Shown piece by piece: positions 33,020 through 35,207 of a stretch of DNA of 35,207 nt; the stretch's first letter is position 1, and the number at the start of each line of letters is the position of its first letter. Origin of the DNA: Phallusia fumigata (lineage: Eukaryota > Chordata > Ascidiacea > Phlebobranchia > Ascidiidae); NCBI GenBank assembly GCA_008931825.1, contig QXVZ01001003.1, positions 1 through 35,207 on the forward strand, in the 5' to 3' direction. The translations under genes were made by a program, and so were the position numbers. The notes beneath the pieces were generated by a model. It was not told the DNA's origin. It saw nothing but the letters and a program-made list of their open reading frames with translations, and did no database searches.

Positions 33020-33476
33020 GTGACATCTCATTGACTTTGTTTCATAATCCCGACACTTTTGACAGTTCTAGAACATGTCATTGTGGTGAATTGATTGCTC
33101 TGTTTAACCCTACACCCCAACAGTCAACTTTCACTCATCGATTGAAACCCTTATGTGCTGTGGCATGTGTATAACTTGCACAGGAACAAAACCGACTTTC
33201 GACTGCGCCAGATATATATTGGCTGGCAAACTTGTGCGCGGATTACAATTCACCGCCAACTTACTGTTGCATTGTGCTGACAAATAACTTGCTGAGTAGA
33301 AGCTGTTATGCGTCGCGAGAATTACCCAATTGACCTCATTCATTTTGTTGCAGCTGTTGAGACGACGTTTGAACGTTACATGGACTCCCCGACATCATCA
33401 ACTGACGAAGCATCGTCACCTGTGGACGATTGGCGACTTTGAGAACTTCAAAGTGAAATCGGGCTGATTCACAACA
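33020..33476. repeat. Duplicated block, copy A, before N 33477
   Basis: 457 bp repeated right after the lone N, at 33478-33906. Copies differ by SNPs, a 6-bp indel near 33241 and a 21-bp indel (33363-33383). It is probably the two alleles of one locus. Confidence 0.9.
33354..33442 (+). CDS. Candidate terminal coding exon of an unidentified gene
   Basis: A good acceptor (TTTTGTTGCAG) is followed by an 89-nt frame, phase 1, ending in TGA. Its short Ser/Asp-rich tail includes FERYMDSPTSSTDEASSP and ends DDWRL. In the second copy (33809 onward) the same frame is kept despite a 21-nt deletion, a multiple of three, and a GAC to AAC change. That hints at coding constraint. I found no upstream exon that joins it and do not recognise the peptide, so it may be chance. 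Confidence 0.28.
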
Positions 33477-33477
33477 N

Positions 33478-33906
33478 GTGACATCTCATTGACTTTGTTT
33501 CATAATCCCGACACTTTTGACAGTTCTAGAACATGTCATTGTGGTGAATTGATTGCTCTGTTTAACCTTACGACCCAACAGTCAACTTTCACTCATCGAT
33601 TGAAACCCTTATGTGCTGTGGCCTGTGTATAACTTGCACAGGAACAAAACCGGCATTCGACTGCGCCAGATATATATTGGCTGGCAAACTTGTGCGCGAA
33701 TTCACCGCCAACTTACTGTTGCATTGTGCTAACAAATAACTTGCCGAGTAGAAGCTGTTATGCGTCGCGAGAATTACCCAATTGACCTCATTCATTTTGT
33801 TGCAGCTGTTGAGGACTCCCCGACATCATCAACTGACGAAGCATCGTCACCTGTGAACGATTGGCGACTTTGAGAGCTTTAAAGTGAAATCGGGCTGATT
33901 CACAAC
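33478..33906. repeat. Duplicated block, copy B, after N 33477
   Basis: Second copy of 33020-33476, continuous with downstream sequence. It lacks the 21-bp segment of copy A and has several SNPs. Interpreted as an alternative haplotype left in the scaffold. Confidence 0.88.
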
Positions 33907-33925
33907 AGTCTGGAGGCAGTGCCAT

Positions 33926-34156
33926 AGACTTCTAGCGTCAAACGTTTGAAAATTGCAACCGAAACCGCATTTTAACCCGACAGACTCTCTGTAGCTTGCG
34001 TTGGGCGCTGTTTCATGTTGTTGATCTCAACTAATGGTTTNAGACTTCTAGCGTCAAACGTTTGAAAATTGCAACCGAAACCGCATTTTAACCCGACAGA
34101 CTCTCTGTAGCTTGCGTTGGGCGCTGTTTCATGTTGTTGATCTCAACTAATGGTTT
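33926..34156. repeat. Duplicated 115-bp block around N 34041
   Basis: 33926-34040 recurs at 34042-34156, apparently identical, with the lone N at the junction. Probable unmerged contig overlap. No gene is visible in it. Confidence 0.9.
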
Positions 34157-35207
34157 GGGTGAAAATCGGGGTGTATTATTACTTTTCCACAATTGTTGTT
34201 GGCCGAACTATCTTCTTCATCATGATAATAACCGTTCGTCATGTCATTTCACGTCACTGGTGATGTCATAGTAGGAGCCCCGTGCATATTACGAACCAAC
34301 AAACAGCATTTTTTCTTGCTACAATTGATTAGTTTTAAGTATTTTTTTTCATGCTTTGCTCATTTTCGCGACCAGGGCAATTATTTTAACCCGCCAGCTC
34401 TCAACTTTTTCGCCCTTTGCATTTTTACTCGATTGTGAAATCGAAACAAACCGGTTCAATGTTTAAAATGCGTAAAATGGAAAGCAGGGTTCGAAATGAG
34501 GCAGACTTACAAACAAAAGTGGCGCATTGGGTTAGGATCAACATCAGTGGAATGTAATGTGTTTAATCAGCCTGGAGGCAAGCAGCAATTAAGTGGAAAG
34601 AACTTTGGCAATTACTTCTTTCCTAAACTATTTCAGCTGATCAGTTAGGTGACGACATTCATAACAAAGCAACAGTTTGTGGCAAAAGGTTCGCTGTCAC
34701 CCCAGGCAAGAAAACGTCGATATAACGGACGTGTGTCGATAGTTTGGGTTGACACAAACAGAAGGGTTAGGGCGAAAATACAAAAACACGTAACGAATGC
34801 TTTGCAGGACTTGAAATCTTCGTGATGGGGATTTTATCTCACAATGCGACCGCTTGCCCCGCATCTGCACGACTTGTTTCGTGCTAGTGATGAACCAACA
34901 AACAAAAAACGTCCCGCTAGCAGGCGGTCGACGGTGTAATGTCGTTTCCGCCACCGACGTTCTTCGCTCTTCGTGAGTTTAGACAACGGGCGCCTGTTCG
35001 CCTCAAGCACTTGGTCGTTTACAGGCGGTCGACGCTGGAAAACGAACTTAGCAACATCCGCTAGACGGCCGCGTGAGAGCGGTTTCTAGTTGTGGTGTGC
35101 GCGTTGCGGTGGACGTCTGCAAACGTTATCGCCGAACTGGTGACATATTGTCGCTGTACTTTTGAATTGATTTGCCGGCACTGTGAAACGTTTTACGTAC
35201 GTTCAGT
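34157..35207. other. Right edge, GC-richer towards the end, no supported gene
   Basis: The last 500 bp have more CpG and fewer A/T runs than the rest, and could be near the 5' end of a gene beyond the window. A 13-bp direct repeat CAGGCGGTCGACG occurs at 34921-34933 and 35022-35034. A short plus frame starting ATGTCGTTTCCG at 34939 has a GTGAGT donor-like site soon after, but nothing confirms it as an exon. Confidence 0.35.

Noticed and set aside
33131-33795. Paired minus-strand ORFs (33131-33343 and 33589-33795) with similar peptides as a tandem gene family
   Set aside because: They are the same sequence in the two allelic copies around N 33477, so the similarity is not independent evidence of coding.
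34939-35064. Short plus frame starting at ATG 34939 as a first exon of a new gene
   Set aside because: 41 codons with no recognisable motif; GC-rich composition alone is insufficient.

Overview
This window is eukaryotic nuclear DNA. Small exons with GT-AG introns, an AT-rich background, a chordate-type gene set (an ABCD1/2-type peroxisomal transporter, an MBOAT1/2-type acyltransferase, an achaete-scute bHLH factor, WDR93, LIPT2) and heavy allelic polymorphism suggest a tunicate such as the sea squirt Ciona. The organism is inferred; the gene families are read directly from the protein motifs.

Layout: (1) 188-2431 (+), the last eight exons of CPSF3, the pre-mRNA 3' endonuclease; its 5' part lies outside the window. 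(2) 3039-11822 (+), a complete ABCD1/2 (ALDP-type) peroxisomal half-transporter of 16 exons and 739 aa, interrupted by assembly duplications. (3) 14420-13678 (-), a two-exon achaete-scute-like bHLH gene, convergent with ABCD. (4) 16710-24276 (+), a 15-exon MBOAT1/2-type lysophospholipid acyltransferase of 502 aa with one probable GC-AG intron. (5) 27792-25771 (-), a WDR93-like ciliary protein of 673 aa in one uninterrupted coding exon. (6) 28736-30157 (+), LIPT2, the mitochondrial octanoyltransferase, six exons and 248 aa, divergent from WDR93. (7) 30158-35207, mostly non-genic: a probable 1.85-kb hAT-type element (30578-32428), a duplicated segment that may carry the last exon of an unidentified gene, and a GC-richer right edge.

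The strongest non-gene signal is technical. There are eight single N characters (6488, 9585, 10831, 18330, 22612, 23089, 33477, 34041). At each, the sequence right after the N repeats sequence found elsewhere in the window, usually just upstream. The copies differ by SNPs and small indels, as two alleles would. In the ABCD gene the duplicated exon blocks would break the reading frame if both were spliced. I therefore read them as unmerged overlapping contigs or alternative haplotypes, not real tandem duplications. One contig (9586-10830) also appears misplaced: it is the other allele of 12580-13737.

The genes are functionally independent housekeeping, metabolic, developmental and ciliary loci and form no pathway together. 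I found no credible new biological system. The best biological leads are an RFX X-box-like palindrome between WDR93 and LIPT2, the uninterrupted WDR93 coding exon, the GC-AG intron and the hAT-type elements with target-site duplications.
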